A stretch of 64,000 nt of DNA from Pseudomonas paralcaligenes (GCF_019655855.1 NZ_BPFX01000007.1:62001-126000); one strand, 5' to 3'. Numbered from the stretch's first letter, positions 1-9,980 are shown. Made by a program: numbers and translations. The notes: generated by a model from the letters alone, not told the origin.

Positions 1-63
1 CGCGCGATTGTCAGCGACAGGTAAAGATGGCGCCAGCCTATGACGCCATGTTTCCTGCCGCGC

Positions 64-843
64 TTACTGGCGCATACCCCTTCCGCTCTTCAGCAGGCGG
101 ATGCAGAACAGGTAGAGCAGGCCACTGGCCAGCAGCATCATGCCGATGGCGATGCGGATGTCGATGTCAGAAACGCCGAGGATGCCGTAGCGGAAGGCGT
201 TGACCATGTGCAGGATCGGATTGGCCAGCGACACGTGCTGCCAGAACTGGGGCAGCAGGCTGATCGAGTAGAACACCCCGCCCAGGTAGGTCAGCGGCGT
301 CAACACGAAGGTCGGGATGATCGAGATGTCGTCGAAGTTGCGGGCGTACACCGCGTTGATGAAGCCGCCCAGGGAAAAGGTGATCGCGGTGAGCAGGATC
401 ACCAGCACGGTCACGCCCAGGTGATGCACCTGCAGGTGGGTGAAGAACAGCGACAGCAGGGTGACGATCAGCGCCACCGCCAGGCCGCGCAGGGCGCCAC
501 CAATGGTGTAGCCGATCAGGATGGTGTGCGGCGACACCGGCGATACCAGCAGTTCCTCGACGTTGCGCTGGAACTTGCTGGAAAAGAAGCTGGAGACCAC
601 GTTGCTGTAAGAGTTGGTGATCACCGACATCATGATCAGCCCCGGCACGATGAACTCCATGTAGGAATACTCGCCCACCCCGCCGACCTGGCTGCCGATC
701 AGGCGGCCGAAGATCACGAAGTACAGCGCCATGGTGATGGCCGGCGGCAGCAGGGTCTGCGGCCAGATGCGCATGAAACGCCGCACTTCGCGGCGCACGA
801 TGGTCTGCAGGGCGACCCAGTTGGAGGCGAGTTCCGGGCTCAT
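64..843 (-). CDS. ABC-2 type transporter permease (YadH-like)
   Basis: Integral membrane half of an ABC exporter in the inner membrane, 259 aa. After a short cytoplasmic N-terminus there are about six hydrophobic segments typical of the ABC2_membrane family, starting near residues 33-50. A conserved-looking loop with SPVSPHTILIG lies between the second and third. The ATG overlaps the stop of the upstream ATPase gene (ATGA), so the two subunits are translationally coupled. Size and gene order match E. coli YadG/YadH and, from memory, P. aeruginosa PA2811/PA2812. The substrate cannot be read from the sequence. Confidence in the family is high; the role is unknown. Confidence 0.9.
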   Translation of the reverse strand: MSPELASNWVALQTIVRREVRRFMRIWPQTLLPPAITMALYFVIFGRLIGSQVGGVGEYSYMEFIVPGLIMMSVITNSYSNVVSSFFSSKFQRNVEELLVSPVSPHTILIGYTIGGALRGLAVALIVTLLSLFFTHLQVHHLGVTVLVILLTAITFSLGGFINAVYARNFDDISIIPTFVLTPLTYLGGVFYSISLLPQFWQHVSLANPILHMVNAFRYGILGVSDIDIRIAIGMMLLASGLLYLFCIRLLKSGRGMRQ

Positions 844-1772
844 TTCGCCACCTTCGCCAGGTTGTTCTCGACCAGGGACACGAACAGTTCCTCGAGACGG
901 TTGCTCTTGTTGCGAAGGCTGATCACCTCGATGTTCTGCTCGGCCAGTTGGCGGAACAGCCCGGTGATACCCAGGCTCTTCTCCACCTGCACCTCCAGGG
1001 TGTGCGCATCGACCAGCGCCGCCGGGTAGCCCTGCAGCCGCGGCGTCGCCGGCAGGTTGTCCTTCAGGTCGAGCAGGAAGGTCTCCACGTGCAGGGTCTT
1101 GAGCAGCGCCTTCATGCTGGTGTTCTCGACGATGCGGCCGTGGTCGATGATGCCGATGTGGCGGCAGAGCTGCTCCGCCTCCTCAAGGTAGTGGGTGGTG
1201 AGGATGATGGTGATGCCCTTCTGGTTCAGCTCGGTGAGGAAGCCCCACATCGAACGGCGCAACTCGATGTCCACCCCGGCGGTGGGCTCGTCGAGGATCA
1301 GCAGGCGCGGCTCGTGGACCAGCGCACGGGCGATCATCAGGCGCCGCTTCATGCCGCCGGAGAGCATGCGCGCAGCCTCGTCGCGTTTTTCCCACAGGCC
1401 GAGCTGGGTCAGGTAGCGCTCGGCGCGCTCCCGCGCGACCTTCTGCGGGATGCCGTAGTAGCCGGCCTGGGTCACCACGATGTCGATGACTTTCTCGAAC
1501 TGGCTGAAGTTGAATTCCTGCGGCACCACGCCGAGGCAGCGCTTGAGGCCGGACGGGTCGCGATCCAGGTCGTGGCCGAACACCTCCACCGACCCGCCGC
1601 TCTTGTTCACCAGGGTCGAGAGGATGCCGATGGTGGTGGACTTGCCGGCGCCGTTGGGGCCGAGCAGGGCGAAGAAATCGCCCTCGGCCACATCGAGGTC
1701 GATGCCCTTGAGGGCCTGGAAGCCGTTGTCGTAGGTCTTGGTCAGTTGCCGGATGGACAGCGCGGAACTCAT
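840..1772 (-). CDS. ABC transporter ATP-binding protein (YadG-like)
   Basis: ATPase subunit, 310 aa, that powers the membrane partner encoded immediately downstream. Walker A GPNGAGKST is at residues 38-46, the Q-loop at VVPQEF around 82-87, signature LSGGM at 137-141, Walker B with DEPTAGVD at 161-168, and the switch His in the TTHYLEEAE segment. The C-terminal 80 residues form the accessory domain found in ABC-2 exporter ATPases (drug, polysaccharide or lipid type). It is first in a two-gene operon and overlaps the permease by 4 bp. Which compound is exported is not deducible. Confidence 0.92.
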   Translation of the reverse strand: MSSALSIRQLTKTYDNGFQALKGIDLDVAEGDFFALLGPNGAGKSTTIGILSTLVNKSGGSVEVFGHDLDRDPSGLKRCLGVVPQEFNFSQFEKVIDIVVTQAGYYGIPQKVARERAERYLTQLGLWEKRDEAARMLSGGMKRRLMIARALVHEPRLLILDEPTAGVDIELRRSMWGFLTELNQKGITIILTTHYLEEAEQLCRHIGIIDHGRIVENTSMKALLKTLHVETFLLDLKDNLPATPRLQGYPAALVDAHTLEVQVEKSLGITGLFRQLAEQNIEVISLRNKSNRLEELFVSLVENNLAKVAK

Positions 1773-1910
1773 GAGGGATAGCTACTCGGCCGGTAAGGCT
1801 TGTGGGAGGAGGAAGGTAGATAAGGCCCGCAGCGGGCAATTGCAACCATTCGTTGCAGGCTAGCCTGCCCGTCGCCGGCGCGGGAAAGAAGCCCTCCAGG
1901 CTGATGATGA

Positions 1911-2579
1911 CTATCGAATGCCTTGATGGGCGGCCTCTGCCTGCAGGTCGCCGCCCGGCGGCATCGCGCCCTCCTCGAACAGGTGCGGATAGCACTGGCG
2001 CAAGTGACCGAAGAACAGCTCTAGCGGCAGATCGTCGAACCGGCCGTGATCCTGCAGGTACTCCATGTAGCGCTCGCCGTCGGCGTTGAAGGGGTGGAAC
2101 ACGCTGTCGCTGCGCCCGTCGAACTCCAGCGGCGCCACCCGGAACACCCGGCACAGCTCCTGATTGAAGGCCGGCGTGGCCTTGACCCATTTTCCCTCGA
2201 TGAACAGCTCGGCATAGCCATGCATGGCGAACACCTCGCTGCGCAGCATCTCCAGCAGGCGCGGCGTGGACAGGTGGTTGCGCACATCCGCCAGGCCGAG
2301 GCGCGCCGGTATTCCGCAGTGCCGGGCGCAGGCCGCCAGCAGCAGGGCCTTGGGCACGCAGTAGGACTCGCCCGCAGCCAGCGCGTGGCTGGCCTTGAGC
2401 GTCTCCGGGTCGAGGCTGAAGGCGTAGGGGTTGTAGCGGATCTGGTCGCGCACCGCGTAGTACAGATTCACCGCCTGCGCGCGCAGGTCGCAACCGGTGC
2501 CGCGTGAACGCTCTGCGAACTCGACTACCCTAGGGTGGTCACTATCCACGAAGCGGCTGGGTAGAAGACTGGAGCGCAT
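1911..2579 (-). CDS. Transglutaminase-like superfamily protein
   Basis: Cytoplasmic-looking 222-aa protein with a transglutaminase/protease-like core. The nucleophile is probably Cys74 in ESYCVPKALL and the His is probably His120 in MHGYAELF. The place where the third-triad Asp usually follows a Trp reads WVKATPAFN, so the Asp is not evident and activity is uncertain. No signal peptide is seen. The ATG is preceded by GGGGA at about 7 nt. It is a single gene transcribed away from the acyl-CoA dehydrogenase gene, with about 118 bp between the two starts to hold both promoters. The substrate is unknown. Confidence 0.75.
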   Translation of the reverse strand: MRSSLLPSRFVDSDHPRVVEFAERSRGTGCDLRAQAVNLYYAVRDQIRYNPYAFSLDPETLKASHALAAGESYCVPKALLLAACARHCGIPARLGLADVRNHLSTPRLLEMLRSEVFAMHGYAELFIEGKWVKATPAFNQELCRVFRVAPLEFDGRSDSVFHPFNADGERYMEYLQDHGRFDDLPLELFFGHLRQCYPHLFEEGAMPPGGDLQAEAAHQGIR

Positions 2580-2697
2580 GGCGTTTCCCCGGGGATAGTC
2601 GTGCCCCAGTCTATCCAGACCTATCGCGCCGGATGCACGACGATCCGGCCAAGCTCGCCGCCCTTGCCGCCAAGGTCGGCCTCATGGAGGATTGCGC

Positions 2698-5142
2698 ATG
2701 CTCGCTGTCTGGTTGCTGATTCTGCTGTTCGGCGTCGCCTATCTCGCTTATTCCCGCATGGCCGCCCTGCCCGCCATGGGCCTGGTCGCCGCGTACCTGA
2801 TCCTGCTCGGCCTGTTCGGCGACGCCCCCGGCTGGCTGGAGCTGCTGCTCTGGCTGCTGTGGCTCGGCGTCGCCATCCCGTTGGCGCTGCCCGAGCTGCG
2901 CCGCAAGCTGATCACCGGCCCGCTGTTCGGCTGGTTCCAGAAGGTGCTGCCGCCGATGTCCGCCACCGAGCGCGACGCCATCGAGGCCGGCACCGTATGG
3001 TGGGATGGCCAGCTGTTCAGCGGCCGGCCGGACTGGGACGTGCTGCTGAGCTACCCCGCCGCCCGGCTGAGCGACGAGGAGCGGGCCTTCATCGAGGGGC
3101 CGGTGGAAGAACTGTGCGCCATGGTCAGCGACTGGGAGATCGGCCAGCAGCTGGACCTGCCCGAGCAGGCCTGGCAGCACATCAAGAGCAACGGCTTCTT
3201 CGGCCTGATCATTCCCAAGGAATACGGCGGCAAGGGCTTCTCCGCCTACGCCCACTCCCAGGTGGTGATGAAGCTGTCGACCCGCTCCGGCGACCTCGCC
3301 TCCACCGTCATGGTGCCCAATTCCCTCGGCCCGGCCGAGCTGCTGCTGCACTACGGCACCGACGAACAGCGCCAGCACTACCTGCCGCGCCTGGCCCGTG
3401 GCGAGGAAATCCCCTGCTTCGCCCTCACCGGCCCGCTGGCCGGCTCCGACGCCGGCGCCATGCCGGACACCGGCATCGTCTGCAAGGGCCAGTGGAAGGG
3501 CGAGGAAGTGATCGGCCTGCGCCTGAACTGGGAGAAACGCTACATCACCCTGGGCCCGGTCGCCACCCTGCTCGGTCTGGCCTTCAAGGCCTATGACCCG
3601 GACCACCTGCTGGGCGACAAGGAAGAACTCGGCATCAGCCTGGCGCTGATCCCCACCGACACCCCCGGCGTGGAAATCGGCCGCCGCCACCTGCCGCTCG
3701 GTGCCGCCTTCATGAACGGCCCCAACTCGGGCAAGGACGTGTTCGTGCCGCTGAGCTTCCTGATCGGCGGCCAGGAATACCTCGGCAAAGGCTGGATGAT
3801 GCTGATGAACTGCCTGTCGGTGGGCCGCTCCATCTCCCTGCCCGCCGGCGGCACCGGCGCGGCGAAGATGTCGAGTCTGGTCAGCGGCCAGTACTGCCGC
3901 GTGCGCGAACAGTTCGGCGTGCCGCTGGCCGCCTTCGAAGGCATTCAGGAGGCGCTGGCACGCATCGGCGGCAACGCTTGGATGATGGACAGCGCGCGGA
4001 CCCTGACCGCCACCGCCGTGGACTTGGGCGAGAAGCCCTCGGTGCTGTCGGCGATCCTCAAGTACCACCTCACCGAACGCGGCCGCGAGTGCATCGGCCA
4101 CGCCATGGACGTGCACGGCGGCAAGGCCATCATCATGGGGCCGAACAACTACCTGGCCCGCGCCTGGCAAAGCATCCCGGTGTCGATCACGGTCGAGGGC
4201 GCCAACATCCTCTCGCGCAACCTGATGATCTTCGGCCAGGGTGCCATCCGCTGCCATCCGTTCGTCCTTGACGAAATGGCCCTGGCCGGCCGCGAGGACT
4301 ACGAACAGGCGCTGCTGGAGTTCGACGACCTGCTGCTGCGCCACGTCGGCTTCGCCGTAGGCAACGCCGCGGGCGCCCTGCTCCACGGATTGACCTTCAG
4401 CCGCTTCGGCAACGTGCCCGGCGACAACCTCAGCCGCCCCTACTTCCGCGCGCTGAACCGCCTGGCCGCCGCCTTCGCCCTGATGGCGGACAGCAGCATG
4501 ATGCTGCTGGGCGGCGAACTGAAGCGCCGCGAGCGGATCTCCGCACGCCTGGGCGATGTGCTCAGCCACCTCTACCTGGGCAGCGCCGCGCTCAAGCGCT
4601 ACCACGACCTGGGCAACCCGGAAACCCTGCAACCGCTGCTGATCTGGGCGCTGGAGGAAAACCTCGGCCTCGCCGAACAGGCGCTGGACGAACTGCTCGG
4701 CAACTTCCCCAACCGCCTGTTCGGCGGCCTGCTGCGGGTGCTGGTGTTCCCCTTGGGCCGCCGCCACAAGGGGCCGAGCGACGAGCTGGACGCGGAAGTC
4801 GCCGCCATCCTCGGCCGCCCGCGCGGCGACCTGGCCCTGGAGAGCGTGCTGGAGGGCTGCTACCGGCCGCAGGGCGCGGACGACCCGGTCGCCGCGCTGC
4901 AGCATGCGGTCGACCTGCTCGACACCGCCACCCCGTCCCAGCGCAAGCTGCACAAGGCGCTCAAGTCCGGTCTGCTGCCGCAGCCCGGCGAGCATGAGAT
5001 CGACGCGGCCCTGCGCGAACAGCAACTGACCGCCGAGGAAGCCGAGCAGCTGCGCCTGGCCGAGGCGGCGCGACGCAAGGTGATCGACGTGGACGACTTC
5101 GCCAAGGAGGGCCTGAAGCTCGGCGAAGACCGGGTCCGCTGA
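2698..5142 (+). CDS. fadE: Acyl-CoA dehydrogenase, FadE type
   Basis: FAD-linked acyl-CoA dehydrogenase for the first step of fatty acid beta-oxidation, 814 aa, the same length as E. coli FadE. Two or three hydrophobic segments fill residues 1-70. The dehydrogenase N-terminal, middle (FALTGPLAGSDAG) and C-terminal domains follow to about residue 540. The remainder fits the DUF1974 extension that is typical of FadE. I chose the ATG at 2698 because GGAGG lies 7 nt upstream; a TTG two codons earlier is in frame but badly spaced. It resembles P. aeruginosa PA2815. Chain-length specificity cannot be told from sequence. Confidence 0.9.
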   Translation: MLAVWLLILLFGVAYLAYSRMAALPAMGLVAAYLILLGLFGDAPGWLELLLWLLWLGVAIPLALPELRRKLITGPLFGWFQKVLPPMSATERDAIEAGTVWWDGQLFSGRPDWDVLLSYPAARLSDEERAFIEGPVEELCAMVSDWEIGQQLDLPEQAWQHIKSNGFFGLIIPKEYGGKGFSAYAHSQVVMKLSTRSGDLASTVMVPNSLGPAELLLHYGTDEQRQHYLPRLARGEEIPCFALTGPLAGSDAGAMPDTGIVCKGQWKGEEVIGLRLNWEKRYITLGPVATLLGLAFKAYDPDHLLGDKEELGISLALIPTDTPGVEIGRRHLPLGAAFMNGPNSGKDVFVPLSFLIGGQEYLGKGWMMLMNCLSVGRSISLPAGGTGAAKMSSLVSGQYCRVREQFGVPLAAFEGIQEALARIGGNAWMMDSARTLTATAVDLGEKPSVLSAILKYHLTERGRECIGHAMDVHGGKAIIMGPNNYLARAWQSIPVSITVEGANILSRNLMIFGQGAIRCHPFVLDEMALAGREDYEQALLEFDDLLLRHVGFAVGNAAGALLHGLTFSRFGNVPGDNLSRPYFRALNRLAAAFALMADSSMMLLGGELKRRERISARLGDVLSHLYLGSAALKRYHDLGNPETLQPLLIWALEENLGLAEQALDELLGNFPNRLFGGLLRVLVFPLGRRHKGPSDELDAEVAAILGRPRGDLALESVLEGCYRPQGADDPVAALQHAVDLLDTATPSQRKLHKALKSGLLPQPGEHEIDAALREQQLTAEEAEQLRLAEAARRKVIDVDDFAKEGLKLGEDRVR

Positions 5143-5255
5143 GGCGGATCGCGATCCGGCGGCCCTGGCGCGAACGCGCCGGGGTCACCGCGAGGGACAT
5201 GGCGGGCGCGGAGTCTTATACTTCGCGCCCGTTTTCGTTCTACAGGACTGCCCGA

Positions 5256-5666
5256 ATGGCCACTGCCTACCTCGACCACCACCTCGCCCTGCTCGCCCAC
5301 CTGCGCGGCATCCTGGTCGCCCTGGGCGAGGCCGAACAGGTGGAGGACGATACCCACGCCCTGTTCCTCGAGCGCTTCGACGAACTGCTGGCGCAACTGC
5401 CGCAAGACCCTGAGAACAGCCAGTACCTGGGCCAGGACATCATCAGCCAGGTCTTCCACCGCTATCCGCAGATCGCCCACCTGGTGCCGCGCGACCTGCT
5501 GTGGTTCTTCGGTGGCGACTGCCTGCACTTCATGCCGGACGAGGAAATCGACCTGTACCAGCGACTGGACGAGCGCCGCTTCGAAGCCGAGGAAAACGGC
5601 GAACCGTTCGACTGGAACCAGGAAAAGCAGCTGCTGGCCCTGCCCCCGGACAGCGCCAAGCACTGA
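5256..5666 (+). CDS. Conserved hypothetical protein (PA2817-like)
   Basis: Small acidic soluble protein, 136 aa, with no signal peptide and no membrane segment. The sequence is mostly helical, with a conserved-looking HLVPRDLLWFFGGDCLHFMPDEE stretch (split here: HLVPRDLLWFFGG then DCLHFMPDEE) in the middle. It follows the acyl-CoA dehydrogenase gene by about 110 bp on the same strand, the order I recall for PA2815-PA2817 in P. aeruginosa. I chose the internal ATG at 5256; the longer frame starting at 5199 adds an unlikely basic leader. The function is unknown and nothing in it suggests catalysis. Confidence 0.75.
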   Translation: MATAYLDHHLALLAHLRGILVALGEAEQVEDDTHALFLERFDELLAQLPQDPENSQYLGQDIISQVFHRYPQIAHLVPRDLLWFFGGDCLHFMPDEEIDLYQRLDERRFEAEENGEPFDWNQEKQLLALPPDSAKH

Positions 5667-5689
5667 CTCAACCAATAAACCCCGTTGCG

Positions 5690-5974
5690 TATTGCAGACG
5701 CCACAGCTGCCCTGCGGAAGCGGCCTGCCTGGAAGACGGTAGGGTAACCCACCAGCACAATCGACTGCGCTACCGCCGGTGGGTTACGCAGGCAAGCGGC
5801 CGGCCCATCCTGCGCGTTGCGCGGTCAAGCCCCTGCAGCCACCTACCCCTGGATTCCCGCCTACGCGGGAATGACGGTTTCGGAAGAAACTCCACCCTAC
5901 CTCATCATCCCCGCGCAGGCGGGGACCCAGAATGGGTCAGGGCGCTACAACACATAACGGGGACATAGCCAATA
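5690..5974. repeat. Non-coding stretch with dispersed palindromic repeats
   Basis: About 400 bp between two convergent genes carry no gene. Visible elements are a stretch with repeated GGGTTA/TAACCC words (5735-5800), a palindrome ATTCCCGCCTACGCGGGAAT at 5853-5872, a related inverted unit CCCCGCGCAGGCGGGG at 5909-5924, and the end of the MITE-like element (GGGGACATAGCC) at 5959-5970. A similar pair of palindromes recurs at 59571-59661. They resemble the ATTCCC-N8-GGGAAT dispersed repeats known from several Gram-negative genomes. Confidence 0.65.
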
Positions 5975-6010
5975 AAAAGGCCCGCCCGGCATAACCCGGG
6001 CGGGCCTTTC
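5975..6010. terminator. Bidirectional rho-independent terminator
   Basis: A 13-bp GC-rich stem (5977-5989 with 6096-type partner at 5996-6008; loop CCATAAC region) is flanked by A-run on the left and T-run on the right. It lies between the convergent PA2817-like gene and the 255-aa membrane protein gene and can end transcription from both sides. Confidence 0.85.
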
Positions 6011-6018
6011 ACATCCTA

Positions 6019-6036
6019 GGGTGCGCCATGCGCACC
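6019..6036. repeat. GGGTGCGCCATGCGCACC palindromic repeat
   Basis: A near-perfect palindrome with 7-bp arms around CAT. An identical 18-mer occurs at 56233-56250, so it is a dispersed intergenic repeat, not a local operator. Confidence 0.6.
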
Positions 6037-6064
6037 GCTTCGGACAATCTACGAGCCGCGCGCC

Positions 6065-6832
6065 TCAGTCGTAGATGTTCTTCTTCTTCCAGTCGTCTTC
6101 TTCCAGCCCCTTGAGCCCCTCGGTCAGCTCGTTGACCTCATCGGCCTCGGGGACCGTCTTCTCCAGCACCACGGCATTGGCGCGGGCCAGCTGGTCCTCC
6201 AGCTGCTTGAGCTGGGTCTTGTAGCGCGGCAGGTCGCCCTGCTTGCGCAGGTACTGCACGCCGCGCTCGAAGAACAGGCGGGCCTGGCCGGGCTGCCCCT
6301 TCTGCATGTACTGCTGGCCGCAATTGCGGAAAAACTCGAAATGCAGCTGCACCAGCATGTGGCGGATCTCGCCCAGCCACTGCTTGCCTTCGGCGGCGGG
6401 AATCAGATGCTCCTGCGCGGCGCGGGTGATCTGGCCGTGAAGGTTCTCGAGCAGGAAGCGCACGTCCTTGGCCTTGGCCTCGGTCAGGATCTGCTGGGGC
6501 GGGTTGCCGACCGGGATGGCGTCGTTCTTGGCCACCAGCTCGCGCAGCTCGGCCAGGCGGCTCTTCAGGTTGGCGTTCTGCTTGTCCAACTGCAGCAGGC
6601 GCTCGCCGAACTGCAGCTCGAAGCGGCTGAGCAGCAGCTTCAGCGCGGGCGTCATCAGCTGGCCCGGCATGCTCTCGGACACGTCGCGGCTGCGACGCAT
6701 GCGGTCGTTGAAATCCGCCTTGAGCCTGGCCTTCTCCAGCTTGCTGTTCTCCACCATGTGGTTGACGTAACCGATGATGAACAGCACCACGATACCGGCG
6801 ACTACCAGCGCGGTAATGACGACTGGGGACAC
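6065..6832 (-). CDS. Membrane-anchored coiled-coil hypothetical protein
   Basis: 255-aa protein with one N-terminal membrane helix (about residues 4-24) and a short Asn/Glu-rich linker. A long charged helical region follows, with a coiled-coil-like stretch around residues 75-100 that begins QLDKQNANLKSRLAELREL. A helical hairpin near residues 165-215 is TPR-like (GQPGQARLFFERGVQYLRKQ). The end is acidic and basic (DDWKKKNIYD). The start is GTG with GGGAGG 6 nt upstream. I recall similar proteins only as conserved Pseudomonas hypotheticals. It would face the cytoplasm if the helix is a signal anchor. The role is unknown. Confidence 0.75.
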   Translation of the reverse strand: MSPVVITALVVAGIVVLFIIGYVNHMVENSKLEKARLKADFNDRMRRSRDVSESMPGQLMTPALKLLLSRFELQFGERLLQLDKQNANLKSRLAELRELVAKNDAIPVGNPPQQILTEAKAKDVRFLLENLHGQITRAAQEHLIPAAEGKQWLGEIRHMLVQLHFEFFRNCGQQYMQKGQPGQARLFFERGVQYLRKQGDLPRYKTQLKQLEDQLARANAVVLEKTVPEADEVNELTEGLKGLEEDDWKKKNIYD

Positions 6833-6951
6833 CTGGAACCTCCCGATGCACTTCTTTATTGCCCGAGTGTAGTGCCTTAGCCATCATGCTGATAGTCGCT
6901 TGTCAGTTTCTGGCGCGAAGTCGTTGATTTAGAAAAAGTTTTGATTGAGGG

Positions 6952-6980
6952 TTGACGCTCCTCGCCAGGCTCCATAGAAT
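6952..6980 (+). promoter_or_regulatory. Sigma70 promoter of the tRNA operon
   Basis: TTGACG at 6952-6957, a 17-bp spacer, and TAGAAT at 6975-6980, followed by a GC-rich discriminator (GCGCGCC). This is the layout expected for a stable-RNA promoter under stringent control. It lies about 73 bp upstream of the first tRNA-Glu. Confidence 0.8.
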
Positions 6981-7053
6981 GCGCGCCACTTTCAGCGAGT
7001 TAGCGAAAGCGAATTCGCGGGAAGTCGGGATGCTGTTGCAAGCTCCTGGCCAC

Positions 7054-7129
7054 GTCCCCTTCGTCTAGTGGCCTAGGACACCGCCCTTTCACGGCGGTAA
7101 CAGGGGTTCGAGTCCCCTAGGGGACGCCA
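7054..7129 (+). tRNA. tRNA-Glu (anticodon TTC), copy 1
   Basis: 76-nt cloverleaf with acceptor GTCCCCT, anticodon loop CTTTCAC, T-loop GGTTCGAGT and an encoded CCA. It is first in a Glu-Gly-Glu-Gly cluster and is identical to the copy at 7312-7387. Confidence 0.97.
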
Positions 7130-7130
7130 T

Positions 7131-7206
<76 letters not shown>

Positions 7207-7217
7207 GTTTCACGAAG

Positions 7218-7240
7218 CGCCGCTCGACGAGCGGCGTTTT
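7218..7240 (+). terminator. Rho-independent terminator after first tRNA pair
   Basis: The hairpin CGCCGCTCG/CGAGCGGCG at 7218-7236 is followed by TTTT. Its stem is the same as in the hairpin after the second tRNA pair, so it was copied with the duplication. Read-through or a second promoter is needed for copy 2. Confidence 0.75.
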
Positions 7241-7311
7241 GATTAGAGTTGCAGCGTCGATGGCGACATCGGCCTGAAACACCGGAAAGCTGTTGTAAGC
7301 TCCGGGGCCAC

Positions 7312-7387
7312 GTCCCCTTCGTCTAGTGGCCTAGGACACCGCCCTTTCACGGCGGTAACAGGGGTTCGAGTCCCCTAGGGGACGCCA
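7312..7387 (+). tRNA. tRNA-Glu (anticodon TTC), copy 2
   Basis: Same 76-nt sequence as copy 1, offset by exactly 258 bp. The preceding 20 bases (GCTGTTG.AAGCTCC..GGCCAC) are also shared, showing a tandem duplication of the whole unit. Confidence 0.97.
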
Positions 7388-7388
7388 A

Positions 7389-7464
<76 letters not shown>

Positions 7465-7475
7465 ATTTCACGAAA

Positions 7476-7500
7476 CGCCGCTCGTTCGAGCGGCGTTTTC
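7476..7500 (+). terminator. Rho-independent terminator after second tRNA pair
   Basis: A perfect inverted repeat CGCCGCTCGTTCGAGCGGCG at 7476-7495 is followed by TTTTC. It separates the tRNA cluster from ybiT. Confidence 0.8.
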
Positions 7501-7619
7501 GTTTGCGCCCGAATCGGGCTACCAAGCGCCCAGCCTGTCGGATCGACGCCGATCCCACTACAATGCGCCCCCTTCGGAGCGCCAGCGCCTCTCCTTCTCT
7601 TCGCCTGCAGGACATCACC

Positions 7620-9209
<1,590 letters not shown>

Positions 9210-9229
9210 GCCTCACCGCGTAACGAAAA

Positions 9230-9391
9230 GGCTAGGTCTGATGAGTTAACTGTTGTTGATGGGCTCAACCCTTGTGGGAGCGGACTTGTCCGCGAACGGG
9301 GCTGACGGAAAAGATTCGCGGACAACTCCGCTCCTACCGGGGGCAAGGGCGCACAACGGTTATTCCGGCAACACTCAATGGGTACATAGCC
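9230..9391 (+). mobile_element. MITE-like repeat with internal REP pair, copy A
   Basis: A 162-bp element bounded by GGCTAGGTC and the inverted ACATAGCC. Its core has two inverted REP sequences, GTGGGAGCGGACTTGTCCGCG and its partner TCGCGGACAACTCCGCTCC (9275-9335). The complete element recurs in inverted orientation at 61274-61431, with arms outside the REPs conserved too (GAGTTAACTGTTGT.GATGGGCTC and GGCAACACTCAAT). It has no ORF, so any movement would need a transposase in trans. Confidence 0.75.
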
Positions 9392-9394
9392 AAC

Positions 9395-9424
9395 GAAAAA
9401 GCCCCGCTTGATGCGGGGCTTTTC
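9395..9424. terminator. Bidirectional terminator between ybiT and doxX-like gene
   Basis: The stem AGCCCCGC (9400-9407)/GCGGGGCT (9413-9420) has a TTGAT loop, with AAAAA before and TTTTC after. It lies between two convergent genes and can serve both strands. Confidence 0.88.
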
Positions 9425-9439
9425 GTTTCCGGACTCGGA

Positions 9440-9874
9440 TCAGCGGGCAATGGCTCGGTCCAGGGAGACGCGGCCGGCGCCTTCGATGACCAGCACCAGG
9501 CCGATGAGGCCGAGGATCATGGCGTACTCGAAGCCGTTGTTGGTGATGAAGAAGCCGTTGGCCCAATGCACCGTCGCGGCCGCCACGGCCATGGTGAACA
9601 CCAGTACCACCCCAGCCGGGCGCACCAGCAGACCGACCACCAGCGCCAGGCCACCGAAGAACTCGGCGCTGCCGGCCATCGCCGCCATCAGGTAGCCAGG
9701 GGTGATACCGATGCTTTCCATCCATTGGCCCACGCCTTCCAGGCCGTAGCCGCCGAACCAGCCGAACAGTTTCTGCGAGCCGTGGGCCGCGAAGGTCAGG
9801 CCGGTGACCACGCGCAGCAGGGCGATGCCGTAGCCGGCGTTGGAAGACATCAGGGTTTTGATCAGCTTGTTCAT
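9440..9874 (-). CDS. DoxX family membrane protein
   Basis: 144-aa inner-membrane protein with four hydrophobic helices. The DoxX signature is visible as LLRVVTGLTFAAHGSQKLFG near residues 15-35, then GVGQWMESIGI and AEFFGGLALVVGL. The family includes quinol-associated and redox-stress membrane proteins of uncertain role. I chose ATG at 9874, with AAGGAA 10 nt upstream, over a longer frame starting at 9916. It is monocistronic, sits downstream of the lytic transglycosylase gene on the same strand, and is preceded by two palindromes. Confidence 0.88.
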   Translation of the reverse strand: MNKLIKTLMSSNAGYGIALLRVVTGLTFAAHGSQKLFGWFGGYGLEGVGQWMESIGITPGYLMAAMAGSAEFFGGLALVVGLLVRPAGVVLVFTMAVAAATVHWANGFFITNNGFEYAMILGLIGLVLVIEGAGRVSLDRAIAR

Positions 9875-9920
9875 GTGCGCCAGTTCCTTGAGAGGTGTTT
9901 GGTTGGGGTGAGGCACATAC

Positions 9921-9960
9921 TATTCGAATAATCGAATACGAAAAGCGCAATATTGCGCTT
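9921..9960 (-). promoter_or_regulatory. Paired palindromes upstream of doxX-like gene
   Basis: The near-palindrome TATTCGAATAATCGAATA (9921-9938) lies 47 bp upstream of the doxX start and could be an operator. The adjacent perfect 18-bp palindrome AAGCGCAATATTGCGCTT (9943-9960) is followed on the minus strand by TTCG and lies just after the transglycosylase stop, so it may be that gene's weak terminator. Confidence 0.45.
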
Positions 9961-9980
9961 ATAATAATCGACAAATCAGC

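Noticed and set aside
2611..5025. 804-codon open frame antisense to the acyl-CoA dehydrogenase gene
   Set aside because: Low-complexity shadow; the sense frame is a full-length FadE-like enzyme.
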